From NCBI GenBank assembly GCA_052315315.1, contig JBLSDE010000028.1, positions 1 to 22,180 of the forward strand: a stretch of 22,180 nucleotides of DNA, read 5' to 3'. A program made the position numbers and the translations under genes. Shown one piece after another: positions 8,190-16,449 of the stretch. Positions within the stretch are counted from its first letter, which is position 1, and the number at the start of each line of letters is the position of its first letter. The notes beneath the pieces were generated by a model, which did no database searches, had not been told where the DNA came from, and saw nothing but the letters and a program-made list of their open reading frames with translations. Source of the DNA: Cuniculiplasma sp052315315. GTDB taxonomy: Archaea; Thermoplasmatota; Thermoplasmata; Thermoplasmatales; Thermoplasmataceae.

Positions 8190-9611
8190 TCATCCTGAAA
8201 CTCCATATTCCAGTATGTCCTCAACAGATGTTGCTCCTGCTCTTGATACTATTTCAGGATGCTTTCTGGCCGTATAAACTGTGATCAGCAAGATAATTCC
8301 TATTATGACTATTCCTATTATGGAGGCATAGTTGTATGGATACACGGGAAGCGGTATGAAATTGGATATTAGAACTGTTCCCAGGAGGCCTATGGATATG
8401 ATGGGAATTACGAGATATCCAAATAGGCTCCTCAGATTCATCTTACCCTTGCGAAATGTGTCAACTATGAGACTCGCTGATGATATGGACCTTATGAGAA
8501 ATGAGAAGAAAGCGTCTGCAAAGAGAAGGACATAACCACCAATTACTGGACCGAAGTAAAGTCCGAAGGAAAGGCAGAGAAACACTGAAACTATCAATAT
8601 GAAGTATGTTGTATTGACTGGAGTTCCTCTCCTATCAAGCCTGGAAAATGAATTGGGAAATATCACACCGTCCCTTGAGAAGGCATAGAATATCCTTGTC
8701 ATGGATGTGCCCATGGATATGTTGTTTCCCATAAAGCTGTTAACAGTAAAAATGAAGAGCAGGCCGAACATAACAGGGCTGAGTTTATTGAATAGAACCA
8801 GACCATTGTCCAGTGAGTTTCCGAAGGATAGCATGTTGTTGTATCCCCAGGCCACTGTCATTGCATAGGATAGAAAAATGATGGTACCTCCTATTACCAG
8901 GGAAGAAACAATAAGGGATCGTGGGACATTCCTTCTTGGTATATTTGCCTCCTCCGATATGGATGTCAATGCTATGGAAAGCCCTATGAATGTTACAACT
9001 GAGAGTGTCAGGGAGTGAATGAACCCAACTATGCCTCCGCTGGAGATGAATGGATTGAAAACCTCAAGGGTGTTGTTCTTTCCTGCAAGTATGATTAAAC
9101 CAATTCCTCCTGAAACAAGAACAATAAATTCTATTATTCCGCTGATCATTTGATAGGAAGTTGAAAAAACAATACCTCTGTAGAGAATCAGAAAGGTCAG
9201 TACATTAAGTGCAAGGACAATGGGAATCCAGAGGTAAGAAGTAACAATACTGGAATCAAATATGTCGAAGAATGCGGCAAGACCAAGCATGCCAAAACCG
9301 GCAAAGGCAAACATTGTCCCAAAGAGGAGATTCCAGCCCTCGAATGTTGCAATGAAACCTCCGAGGCCTTTTCCAACATATGTAAAGTCACTTCCGGCTG
9401 ATACATATATCCTTGAAAACCTATAGGAGGTGTTCAGAATCGTCAGGTAGATCAGAAAACCGATGAGTATGGAAAGGGGAGTCGCACCAAGGGCAACCAG
9501 TGCTATTCCTCCCAGAAGAAATGCAATATCAGCCGCTGGGGCTGTCATTCCCCATCCCTGCCATATTAATCGGCTCATTCCAATGGTATTTTCCCTCAGT
9601 CGATCAGCCAT
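8190..9611 (-). CDS. APC-superfamily amino-acid permease
   Basis: A 473-residue, very hydrophobic polytopic protein with about twelve predicted membrane spans and short charged loops, the size and shape of the amino acid-polyamine-organocation superfamily. The opening IGMSRLIWQGWGMTAPAADIAFLLGG matches the unwound first helix of APC transporters, where the substrate amine binds. ISEEANIPRRNVPRSL is the conserved cytoplasmic loop found in the middle of this family, and the following SRLDRRGTPVNT is another common loop. It would import amino acids or related amines coupled to protons or sodium; the substrate cannot be predicted. The gene stands alone between a surface-protein gene and a membrane-protease gene on the same strand, with a 94-base gap to the latter, so it probably has its own promoter. 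Confidence 0.85.
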   Translation of the reverse strand: MADRLRENTIGMSRLIWQGWGMTAPAADIAFLLGGIALVALGATPLSILIGFLIYLTILNTSYRFSRIYVSAGSDFTYVGKGLGGFIATFEGWNLLFGTMFAFAGFGMLGLAAFFDIFDSSIVTSYLWIPIVLALNVLTFLILYRGIVFSTSYQMISGIIEFIVLVSGGIGLIILAGKNNTLEVFNPFISSGGIVGFIHSLTLSVVTFIGLSIALTSISEEANIPRRNVPRSLIVSSLVIGGTIIFLSYAMTVAWGYNNMLSFGNSLDNGLVLFNKLSPVMFGLLFIFTVNSFMGNNISMGTSMTRIFYAFSRDGVIFPNSFSRLDRRGTPVNTTYFILIVSVFLCLSFGLYFGPVIGGYVLLFADAFFSFLIRSISSASLIVDTFRKGKMNLRSLFGYLVIPIISIGLLGTVLISNFIPLPVYPYNYASIIGIVIIGIILLITVYTARKHPEIVSRAGATSVEDILEYGVSG

Positions 9612-9705
9612 AGTTCAAAATTGCCCTCATCACACAAATAGTTTTTGTAGTATTTCCTCATAATAAGGCAAATTTTCAAAACACCTTAAAATGAACAGTT
9701 GTCAT

Positions 9706-10791
9706 TCAGATGTAAAATGGGACAGGCGTGAACGAGAGAATGAACATCACGAGAACAGCAATTCCGATTGCGATCTCTTTCATGCCCACAGGTGTAGAAT
9801 CATCCAGTGCTGGTGGATGTTCAAGTCCCAGGAACATCACGAGAATTGCTATGAGAATCCAGCCAAAGTAATTGAGACCAAGATAGAAAAGGAGAAGAAG
9901 AAAACCGTAGCTTATTATTATTGATTTTCTCCCGACTATACCCCTGAGTACGTGGCCACCATCCAGCTGGCCAACAGGAATCAGGTTCATTGCGGTTGCA
10001 AATATACCGACCCACACTGATAATACCATTGGAAACACAGGAAGCTTTACAGGTAGCAGATCCAGAAGATTGTAAATTAAGGGATAGTGAAGGAAATATG
10101 GTGAAAAGTTCTTCACATGAATCATCGTTTTCTGCAGGTAGTCTGCCACGAAGAGCAGAGGCAGAGCTGTGAGAAAACCAGCTATTGGACCTGCTGCACC
10201 AATGTTTGCCATCACCTTTCTGTTTGGAAAGGGATCACGAAGTGATATAAATGCACCAAAGGTGCCTATGGAGTATGCCAGGGGGATAAATGGTATGAAG
10301 AAGGGAAGGGAAGCTCTGACACCGTAGTGTTTGGCAACAAAGTAATGCCCAAGTTCGTGAACGCCAAGTATTGTTAAAAGAGGTGCTGAGAAAAAGAGCG
10401 CACTGTACATCAGTGTTCTCAAAAACAGATAGGGGCCCTTTGGAACAAAGTCCTCCGAAAACAGGTATCCTGCATATAGTGTGGAAAGGATCGTCAGTAT
10501 AAGAAGAATAATATTGACCTTTATGGAGGTAAATTTTCTCTGAGGCATTCTGGAAACTACTATATAATATTCATAGTCCTTTACAAGCTGTGCAATATAC
10601 CCTTCCTCCATAAGTGCCCTATTGAGCTCGGAAAATTTTTTAGAAATATCTGGATTGTCACTGTCAAGGAACTTGAACCTTATGGAAAGGGGAGATACCT
10701 CTATCTCATAACTATCAACATACTGTTTCACAATTGAAACAATCCGATTTACCGAAGGATTTTCAAGTTCAACTTCAGAATTCCTGTCCAT
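9706..10791 (-). CDS. M50-family membrane metalloprotease (site-2 protease type)
   Basis: Intramembrane zinc protease of 361 residues. A soluble N-terminal domain of about 90 residues precedes the membrane part. The zinc-binding helix carries HELGH (H145, E146, H149) and the third ligand lies in NLIPVGQLDGGH (D277), the two signatures of peptidase family M50. About six or seven membrane spans are visible, and a HPP triplet near 325 recurs in archaeal members. These enzymes cut transmembrane segments of regulators or signal peptides; the target here is unknown. No PDZ domain is seen. The start is ATG 10791. The N-terminal domain, the intact HExxH and the normal length all indicate an active protein. 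Confidence 0.92.
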   Translation of the reverse strand: MDRNSEVELENPSVNRIVSIVKQYVDSYEIEVSPLSIRFKFLDSDNPDISKKFSELNRALMEEGYIAQLVKDYEYYIVVSRMPQRKFTSIKVNIILLILTILSTLYAGYLFSEDFVPKGPYLFLRTLMYSALFFSAPLLTILGVHELGHYFVAKHYGVRASLPFFIPFIPLAYSIGTFGAFISLRDPFPNRKVMANIGAAGPIAGFLTALPLLFVADYLQKTMIHVKNFSPYFLHYPLIYNLLDLLPVKLPVFPMVLSVWVGIFATAMNLIPVGQLDGGHVLRGIVGRKSIIISYGFLLLLFYLGLNYFGWILIAILVMFLGLEHPPALDDSTPVGMKEIAIGIAVLVMFILSFTPVPFYI

Positions 10792-11114
10792 GAATTATCG
10801 TCCCTTTTTTTGATCTTTTCCCCGATCTAACGGGAATCATTCATTATCCTGATTCCACTGACCCACGGGGATTTTTTCGCCTTCCTCTGATCGGCATTTC
10901 ATAGCAGGAAACAGATCCTCAACTCGTGCTGAGGCCCATTATGGAAGGGCAATTTTTAGCCCCAAGTCGTCATATACCTTCATTTATCAGATATACTATT
11001 TTTCAGGGCACTGACGTATGGACATATTTTAATTAAGGTTTATCGATCCATTATTTATAAGGAAACAGCATGGAAATAAATTTCTTAACAAACCATGATT
11101 CCACTTACATGTTT
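10792..11114. other. Intergenic stretch with nested inverted repeats
   Basis: No ORF is supported. A stem CCGATC (10822-10827)/GATCGG (10889-10894) encloses a 7-bp stem GGAATCA (10833-10839)/TGATTCC (10850-10856), and CCTCA (10917-10921)/TGAGG (10930-10934) follows. The right end has an AT-rich region with ATTTATAA near 11053, a possible TATA box for the reductase gene. The folded part could be a small RNA or the 5' control region of the divergent protease gene. Confidence 0.35.
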
Positions 11115-11155
11115 ATGAAAAAATTGAACTTGGAAAGAGTGGACTCAAGATACCG

Positions 11156-12034
11156 GTGGTTGGATTTGGCGCATGGCAGGCTGGCAAAATAGGATGGGGT
11201 AATGATTACAGCGATGAGGATATAATCAATGCCATTGAATATTCTCTGAAAAACGGGGGAAATTACATAGACACTGCTGAAGTTTATGGAATGGGGCATT
11301 CCGAGACTCTTGTTAAATCCGCGACAGAACATTTTCAAAGGAAGGATTTCATAATTGCCACAAAGGTTGCACCTCCTCACTTCAGATACAGAGATGTAAT
11401 AAGGGCATGTGAGAATTCCCTGAAGAGACTTGGAACTGATTATATTGACCTTTACCAGCTCCACTGGCCGGATAATTATGTACCACTCAGGGAGACAGTT
11501 TCCGCAATGGAAAAACTTGCAGATGAGGGTATGATCAGACACATTGGAGTGTGCAATTTTCCGGCACCACTGATAAGAGAAGTTTTGAATTTGCTGAAAG
11601 ACCACGATCTTGTCTCAAACCAGATGCGTTATAATATATTACAGAGAGAGGTGGAGGAAGAGACTTTTCCATTGATGAGGGAGCACGGGATAACTATGAT
11701 TGCATACAGTCCTATTGCCAAAGGCCTATTGACATGCAAATATGATGAGAAACACCTCCCCTCCGGGGAAATACGATCTTCTGATGCTCTTTTCAGAACT
11801 GAAAATATCAGGGCTGCCTCTGGGTTGTTCAACGAATTGCGAAATATTGCAGAAAGGCACAAATGCGAACCTGGAAGTGTAGCCCTTGCTTACCTTATCC
11901 ATAAGGGGGCAGCAGTGATTCCAGGTGCGAAGAATAAGGAACAGGTTAAGGGAAACCTTGTTGCGGGCGATCTGGAACTGAGCGAGGAAGAGATGAAATC
12001 ACTGGAAATGAATATAGATCTGGATTATTTTTAA
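11156..12034 (+). CDS. Aldo/keto reductase (start uncertain, possible frameshift at 5' end)
   Basis: NADPH-dependent TIM-barrel oxidoreductase of about 292 residues from GTG 11156. The catalytic tetrad is complete: D39 and Y44 in DTAEVYG, K70 in ATKVAP, and H103 in QLHWPDN. The cofactor-binding C-terminus with VIPGAKNKEQV is intact. The normal family N-terminus is present in frame upstream (ELGKSGLKIP just before the GTG), but the open frame from 11099 has no ATG, GTG or TTG before 11156. ATG 11115 is followed by six A's; one more A would join it to the reductase frame and give MKKIELGKSGLKIP. So there is a one-base deletion, a sequencing error in the A run, a rare start codon, or a shortened protein. 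Substrate unknown. The gene reads towards an alcohol dehydrogenase, which may suggest shared aldehyde metabolism. Confidence 0.88.
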   Translation: MVGFGAWQAGKIGWGNDYSDEDIINAIEYSLKNGGNYIDTAEVYGMGHSETLVKSATEHFQRKDFIIATKVAPPHFRYRDVIRACENSLKRLGTDYIDLYQLHWPDNYVPLRETVSAMEKLADEGMIRHIGVCNFPAPLIREVLNLLKDHDLVSNQMRYNILQREVEEETFPLMREHGITMIAYSPIAKGLLTCKYDEKHLPSGEIRSSDALFRTENIRAASGLFNELRNIAERHKCEPGSVALAYLIHKGAAVIPGAKNKEQVKGNLVAGDLELSEEEMKSLEMNIDLDYF

Positions 12035-12337
12035 ATCATCTATCTACACATTTTTTCCAGATAAGGGCAGTTCCTTTAGAGATCAGGTTCAGGAAGAAAT
12101 TTGAATTGGTAAAGAAGATTGGATTGTGATTTCTTTCTTGGAAATTTTATCAATTGTTTCTGTCTCTATTTAGATACAAAATGCAAAAACCTATCAGAGG
12201 AACTGATTCATTTCTTCAGAACAAGAGCCTTTGATAATGTAGAAGACTACGATATTTTCTTAATAGTGACTTTTATTTTTCCCAAATATTCCCAAATCTT
12301 AACTATGCTAAAATAATTCTTACCGTGAGGACGAAAT
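12035..12337 (+). other. Intergenic stretch before the alcohol dehydrogenase
   Basis: A T6 run at 12051-12056 just after the reductase stop looks like its terminator. A 65-codon open frame from TTG 12119 has no recognisable content. Near the right end TAAAATAAT (12308-12316) stands about 26 bases before ATG 12338 as a TATA box, and GTGAGGAC a few bases before the start could be a ribosome binding site. The alcohol dehydrogenase therefore has its own promoter. Confidence 0.45.
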
Positions 12338-13387
12338 ATGAAAACAGTAGCTTATGGTGTTGATGAGCCCCATGGAATTTTCCATGAGATGAATATTGAG
12401 AGGAGAGAAGTGGGAGACAATGATGTTCTCATAGATATACAGTACTGCGGCATCTGCCACAGTGATATACACACCGCAAACAATGAATGGGGAGGGGCAA
12501 AATATCCCGTTGTGCCAGGTCATGAAATTGTTGGTGTTGTAAAACAGGTTGGAAAAAATGTGAATAATTACAAGGTGGGAGACAAGGTTGGTGTGGGATG
12601 CATGGTAGATTCCTGCAGAAATTGCGAGGAGTGCAAGAAGGGCAATGAGCACTACTGCGATAACACAATTTTCACCTATAATTCTCCTGACAGCCATCTG
12701 GGAGGAGTAACCTATGGTGGATATTCAGGTCAGATTGTGGTTGACAAAGATTTCGTATTAAGAATTCCTGAAAATCTTGATCTTGCAGCTTCAGCTCCCC
12801 TTTTATGTGCAGGAATTACAACATATTCACCACTCAGATTCTGGGACATAAAAAAGGGAGACAGAGTTGCAGTGGCGGGGCTTGGTGGTCTCGGCCATAT
12901 GGGTGTCAAACTTGCAAAGGCAATGGGGGCAGAAGTCACGGTGCTAACAACATCAAGTTCAAAGATAGACGAGGCAAAGAGACTTGGGGCATCCGATGTC
13001 ATACTCTCAAAGGACAGAAATGAATTGAAGAAGCACACAGGAAAGTTTGATTTTATTCTTGACACTATTCCAGCTGTCCATGATATCAATCTGTACCTTT
13101 CCCTTTTGAAACCAGAGGGAGCCTTGGTTCTTGTTGGACTTCCAGAGAAGGGAAATTCCTACAATGTGTTCGCAGGAGCAGTTGTGGGAGGTAGAAAGAC
13201 ACTTGCGGGTTCAAATATCGGAGGAATCAGGGAAACCCAGGAAATGCTGGATTTCTGTGGCAAACACAACATAACAGCGGACATAGAAATGATCAGCCCA
13301 AAGGAGATCAACAAGGCCTATGACAGAGTGGTTAAATCTGATGTGAAATACAGATTTGTCATAGATCTTAAAGGAAAAAATAATTAA
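12338..13387 (+). CDS. Zinc-dependent NADP alcohol dehydrogenase, cinnamyl-alcohol-dehydrogenase type
   Basis: Medium-chain dehydrogenase of 349 residues that interconverts alcohols and aldehydes in the cytoplasm. The catalytic zinc ligands are C40 (CGICHSD), H62 (PGHE) and C157 (APLLCAG). The structural zinc site has four cysteines, C93, C96, C99 and C107. The nucleotide fold shows GLGGLGH (about 181-187), and TTSSSK in place of an acidic residue after the second strand points to NADP over NAD. The pattern GGVTYGGYSGQIVV and the APLLCAG segment place it with the CAD/YahK-like group, not with class III enzymes. The natural substrate is unknown. It ends four bases before the convergent gene on the other strand. 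Confidence 0.92.
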   Translation: MKTVAYGVDEPHGIFHEMNIERREVGDNDVLIDIQYCGICHSDIHTANNEWGGAKYPVVPGHEIVGVVKQVGKNVNNYKVGDKVGVGCMVDSCRNCEECKKGNEHYCDNTIFTYNSPDSHLGGVTYGGYSGQIVVDKDFVLRIPENLDLAASAPLLCAGITTYSPLRFWDIKKGDRVAVAGLGGLGHMGVKLAKAMGAEVTVLTTSSSKIDEAKRLGASDVILSKDRNELKKHTGKFDFILDTIPAVHDINLYLSLLKPEGALVLVGLPEKGNSYNVFAGAVVGGRKTLAGSNIGGIRETQEMLDFCGKHNITADIEMISPKEINKAYDRVVKSDVKYRFVIDLKGKNN

Positions 13388-13396
13388 ATATTTAAT
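13383..13396. terminator. 14-base palindrome covering both convergent stop codons
   Basis: ATTAAATATTTAAT is a perfect palindrome. The alcohol dehydrogenase stop lies in its left half and the stop of the minus-strand membrane protein in its right half. T runs on either side make it a likely bidirectional terminator. Confidence 0.4.
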
Positions 13397-14621
13397 TTTT
13401 AGATTTTTCAAAAATACTCAGGGAAGCACCTGCAAGTACCATTACTGAAATGAACAAAATGGAAAATGCCAGTGATATTGACAGGAATGATACAGAAGTG
13501 AGTCCAAAGCCAAACAGGTAGTTCCACCCTATGGCTGGAGATATTCCTGAGCTTTTTGATATAGGAAGCCCAAAAAAGACATCGCTCACCATGAGAATGG
13601 CAAATGCCAGCGAACCCAGGAAGAGTGTGAGGCTTGCTATCCTTTGAAGTGACCTGATACCAACAGTGACTATAAAACCTATTATGGATAAAATCAGAAA
13701 AAGTATTAGACCATAATAATGGTCCGGCGCAAGTGTCCTGATGCTGGTATCGTAGACAAGAAGGTAGATGGCCACTATGGATGAAATCACAAGGGCGGAT
13801 GCGCCAACCTCTTTTCTCCTGGAATTGGAATAGGCACGTGCCACAATGACTCCTATAAGCCCGATCAGTATGACGATGAACCCAAGAACATAGGGAATAT
13901 ATGAAGGAGAGCCTGAGGCCCCTGATTTATAAGTAACTGTGATTGTTGCATTGGATATGGAAGGATCAGAGCCGGTTGCATATATTTTGATATGATAGGT
14001 TCCGCTGCTTGCTGAAGATGATCCTTTGACTGTCATTGTGCCAGAGAATGGAGGTGCTCCTGATGGTGAGGAAAAGGAAATTATGAGATTCCCCTCTCCG
14101 GAATATTGAAGATTTGTCAAACCAGATGTACCGTTATAGAGACTGACATTATAGGCTATAGTTGTTTCGTTGGATGCGCTGAGTGATACTACATCCTGGG
14201 CGAGAGTGATTTTTGAGTATCCGCTTGCCTTTTGGACAGCTGTTACCTGTACTGAGAGAGAAGGCGAATTTGTAGAAGGATCGTCCCCGGTCGCCTTAAA
14301 GGTGACTGTATATGTTCCCGGAGAGACGCTTGATGCCACAGAAATATCTGCAGTCCCTGAAAATGTGGGATCTCCAGAGGGATTGCTGAGTGAAACACTT
14401 ATACCTGTAGGTGAGGACGCGGTGATTTCAGTACCCCACGTTGTTCCTGAGGTTAGTGTGACAGTGTAACTCACAGATTGTGAACTACCCTGCTGTACCG
14501 TAATACTGCTCGAAGAGAGACTTATGGTTGAGGACCCAATGGAAGAGCCTGACGAGATACCTGTAAGGGACATAAAAAATATAATAAATAAAATACCAAC
14601 CACTAATGTTTTTTTATTCAT
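13392..14621 (-). CDS. Membrane protein with signal peptide and two extracytoplasmic beta repeats
   Basis: A 409-residue protein with no family I can name. Residues 4-22 form a signal peptide. Two copies of a Ser/Thr/Gly-rich beta-sandwich-like repeat follow at about 33-127 and 137-231. Aligned pieces are NPSGDPTFSGT with SPSGAPPFSGT, and GTYTVTFKATGDDPS with GTYHIKIYATGSDPS, so the second copy is an internal duplication. The rest carries about five membrane spans (near 243-265, 275-292, 302-322, 330-352 and 375-402) and a short basic tail. This puts the repeats outside the cell and the C-terminus in the membrane. Expression is probably separate from the suf operon upstream, since a 154-base gap with a TATA-like ATTAAATA precedes the start. 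A surface adhesion or sensing role is a guess. Confidence 0.85.
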   Translation of the reverse strand: MNKKTLVVGILFIIFFMSLTGISSGSSIGSSTISLSSSSITVQQGSSQSVSYTVTLTSGTTWGTEITASSPTGISVSLSNPSGDPTFSGTADISVASSVSPGTYTVTFKATGDDPSTNSPSLSVQVTAVQKASGYSKITLAQDVVSLSASNETTIAYNVSLYNGTSGLTNLQYSGEGNLIISFSSPSGAPPFSGTMTVKGSSSASSGTYHIKIYATGSDPSISNATITVTYKSGASGSPSYIPYVLGFIVILIGLIGVIVARAYSNSRRKEVGASALVISSIVAIYLLVYDTSIRTLAPDHYYGLILFLILSIIGFIVTVGIRSLQRIASLTLFLGSLAFAILMVSDVFFGLPISKSSGISPAIGWNYLFGFGLTSVSFLSISLAFSILFISVMVLAGASLSIFEKSKN

Positions 14622-14775
14622 ATTTATTATACTTAATTTTCATATTTAATAATTATTAACAGATAGAAACATTAAATAAGGAAAAACCACATCAAAGAAT
14701 ACATAATAGATCTAAAAACTATAAATGAAAAGGGTTCACCATAATGTAATTAATTACGGATTGTGGATGAAGTTG
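14622..14775 (-). promoter_or_regulatory. sufU downstream region and promoter of the repeat membrane protein
   Basis: On the minus strand several T runs follow the sufU stop, probably ending the suf transcript. A TATA-like ATTAAATA lies near 14646-14653, about 27 bases before the ATG at 14621. A perfect 12-base palindrome GTAATTAATTAC sits at 14746-14757, of unknown meaning. Confidence 0.4.
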
Positions 14776-15162
14776 CTATTTTCTCTCTGCCCGGTATCTT
14801 TTTAGCATCTTTATAAGTGCATCGTATGAGAGAAGGGCGCATTTCTCCCTTGCAGGCCCGAGATCTATGCCTAAATAGGACAGTATATCCTCTTTTTTCA
14901 TTTTGAGCACATCTTCGATTTCCCTTCCTGAAACTCTTTCAGAAAGTATAGATGCAGACGCAACGCTTATTAAACAACCTTTTGCCACATATTTAATATC
15001 CTTGATCTTCCCGTCGCCAAGTCTCAGATACATTGCTATTGTATCCCCGCATGTTGGATTTGTTTCCATAATATCCTCATCAGGATTCTCTATCTTCCCG
15101 AAATTTCTTGGCTCTTCGTAATGCTCATCTATAATTGCGCTGTATATTATATCATCACTCAT
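14776..15162 (-). CDS. sufU: SufU/IscU-like sulfur acceptor or scaffold protein
   Basis: A 128-residue zinc-binding NifU-N-fold protein that takes persulfide sulfur from SufS and passes it to the SufBCD scaffold. The three conserved cysteines and the aspartate are present: C38 and D40 in NPTCGDT, C63 in KGCLISVASAS, and C108 in REKCALLS. The KC before the last cysteine matches SufU, not the HC of IscU. Yet the gap from C63 to C108 is 45 residues, near that of IscU, and the roughly 20-residue insertion usual in bacterial SufU is absent. Its ATG overlaps the sufS stop by four bases (ATGA), so it is translationally coupled as the last gene of the operon. Confidence 0.88.
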   Translation of the reverse strand: MSDDIIYSAIIDEHYEEPRNFGKIENPDEDIMETNPTCGDTIAMYLRLGDGKIKDIKYVAKGCLISVASASILSERVSGREIEDVLKMKKEDILSYLGIDLGPAREKCALLSYDALIKMLKRYRAERK

Positions 15163-16430
15163 CTTATCATCTTCTTTCCTATTTTTTCTATGGCTTCGAA
15201 CAGGTGATCCACATCCTTCCTGTCATTATATATATAAAATGATGCACGTGCAGTTGCATACACCCCCAGAGATACTGTCTGAGGCATTGCACAGTGATGC
15301 CCCGATCTGAGTTCCACCCCCTCAATCCTGTCGGCAAGGTGTGAAATATCATGGGGATGCACCTCATTCCCAAAGGGCTTCTCTGATTCAACATTTTTCT
15401 TCATATTGAAGGAATATATGCCACCCCTGATGTCAGGGTTCCTTGGACCGTAGGATATAAGGGACGGTATATTCAGCTCCTCTTCCCTCTGTAAGGTGTA
15501 TGATATGAGGTCTTTCTCATGTGCCCTTATCTCTTCCATTCCAATTTTTCTTAAGAAATCAACAGCAGCTGAAAGACCTATGGCACCCTCTATGTTTGGA
15601 GTTCCTGCCTCAAATTTTTCAGGTATATCCGCAGCAATAAAGTGATCCTCAAAGACCTCCTTGATCATTTCTCCACCACCCATATAGGGGGGCATGTCCC
15701 CAAGAATCTCAGGGGTTCCCTCTAGAACACCTATTCCCGATGGCCCCAGCATCTTGTGGCCCGAAAATGCCATCAGATCACATTTCAGATCCTGAAAATT
15801 TACTGGCATATGAGGAACGCTCTGCGCCGCGTCCACTATAAAATATATCCCCCTGTCATGAAGGTTTTCTCCAATTTCACTTAGATCATTGATTGTTCCC
15901 AGAAGGTTGGAAACGTGAGTCAGGGAAACTACCTTTGTCTTTTCACATATATCCTTCTGAACATCATCCCATGTAATGGGACGATCTGTGTGGCTTTCCA
16001 TCATTCTGAGTTTTATTCCAAATGTATCAGAGGCAATCTGCCATGGGACGATGTTGGAATGATGCTCCATTCTGGATACCAGAACTTCGAAATCCTTCCC
16101 TATCATCCTTGTGAGTGAGTTTGCCGCCAGATTAAGCGCTTCGGTTGCATTTCTGACGAAGATAGTCCCCTCAGGCTTTCCTCCAATGAATCTGGCAATA
16201 TTCTCCCTTGATTTATTGTAAAGATCTGTCGCCTCTTCCCCTATCCTGTAAACCCCTCGATGTACATTTGAATTGCTGTTTTCATAAAAATTTACAATTG
16301 CATCTATTACTTCCTTAGGTTTCTGGGTTGTTGCTGCATTGTCCAGATACACTATATTTTCTCTTTCAAATCTCTCATAAATCGGAAAATGTTTTCTTAT
16401 TTCTCCTGGATCAAGCATCATTTTGATCAT
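15159..16430 (-). CDS. sufS: SufS cysteine desulfurase (class V aminotransferase fold, group II)
   Basis: Pyridoxal-phosphate enzyme that removes sulfur from L-cysteine as an enzyme-bound persulfide. The 423-residue protein shows YLDNAATTQKP at the N-terminus, H123 in MEHHSN that stacks on the cofactor, D200 and Q203 in VDAAQSVPH, the Schiff-base lysine K226 in SGHKMLGP, and the persulfide cysteine C380 in RSGHHCAMP. The RSGHHC loop marks a group II (SufS/CsdA) enzyme, which needs an acceptor such as SufU, encoded next. R395 in TARAS binds the substrate carboxylate. Three ATGs at codons 1, 4 and 5 are all possible starts. It lies 19 bases after sufD and overlaps sufU by four. Confidence 0.95.
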   Translation of the reverse strand: MIKMMLDPGEIRKHFPIYERFERENIVYLDNAATTQKPKEVIDAIVNFYENSNSNVHRGVYRIGEEATDLYNKSRENIARFIGGKPEGTIFVRNATEALNLAANSLTRMIGKDFEVLVSRMEHHSNIVPWQIASDTFGIKLRMMESHTDRPITWDDVQKDICEKTKVVSLTHVSNLLGTINDLSEIGENLHDRGIYFIVDAAQSVPHMPVNFQDLKCDLMAFSGHKMLGPSGIGVLEGTPEILGDMPPYMGGGEMIKEVFEDHFIAADIPEKFEAGTPNIEGAIGLSAAVDFLRKIGMEEIRAHEKDLISYTLQREEELNIPSLISYGPRNPDIRGGIYSFNMKKNVESEKPFGNEVHPHDISHLADRIEGVELRSGHHCAMPQTVSLGVYATARASFYIYNDRKDVDHLFEAIEKIGKKMIR

Positions 16431-16449
16431 GAATAAAATAAATAAAAAA

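Noticed and set aside
11105..11605. 166-codon frame antisense to the aldo/keto reductase
   Set aside because: The opposite strand carries the full catalytic tetrad, so this frame is a by-product.
12119..12316. 65-codon frame between the reductase and the alcohol dehydrogenase
   Set aside because: It starts with TTG, has no ribosome binding site, and is a Phe/Cys-rich translation of AT-rich intergenic DNA that ends in the next gene's promoter.
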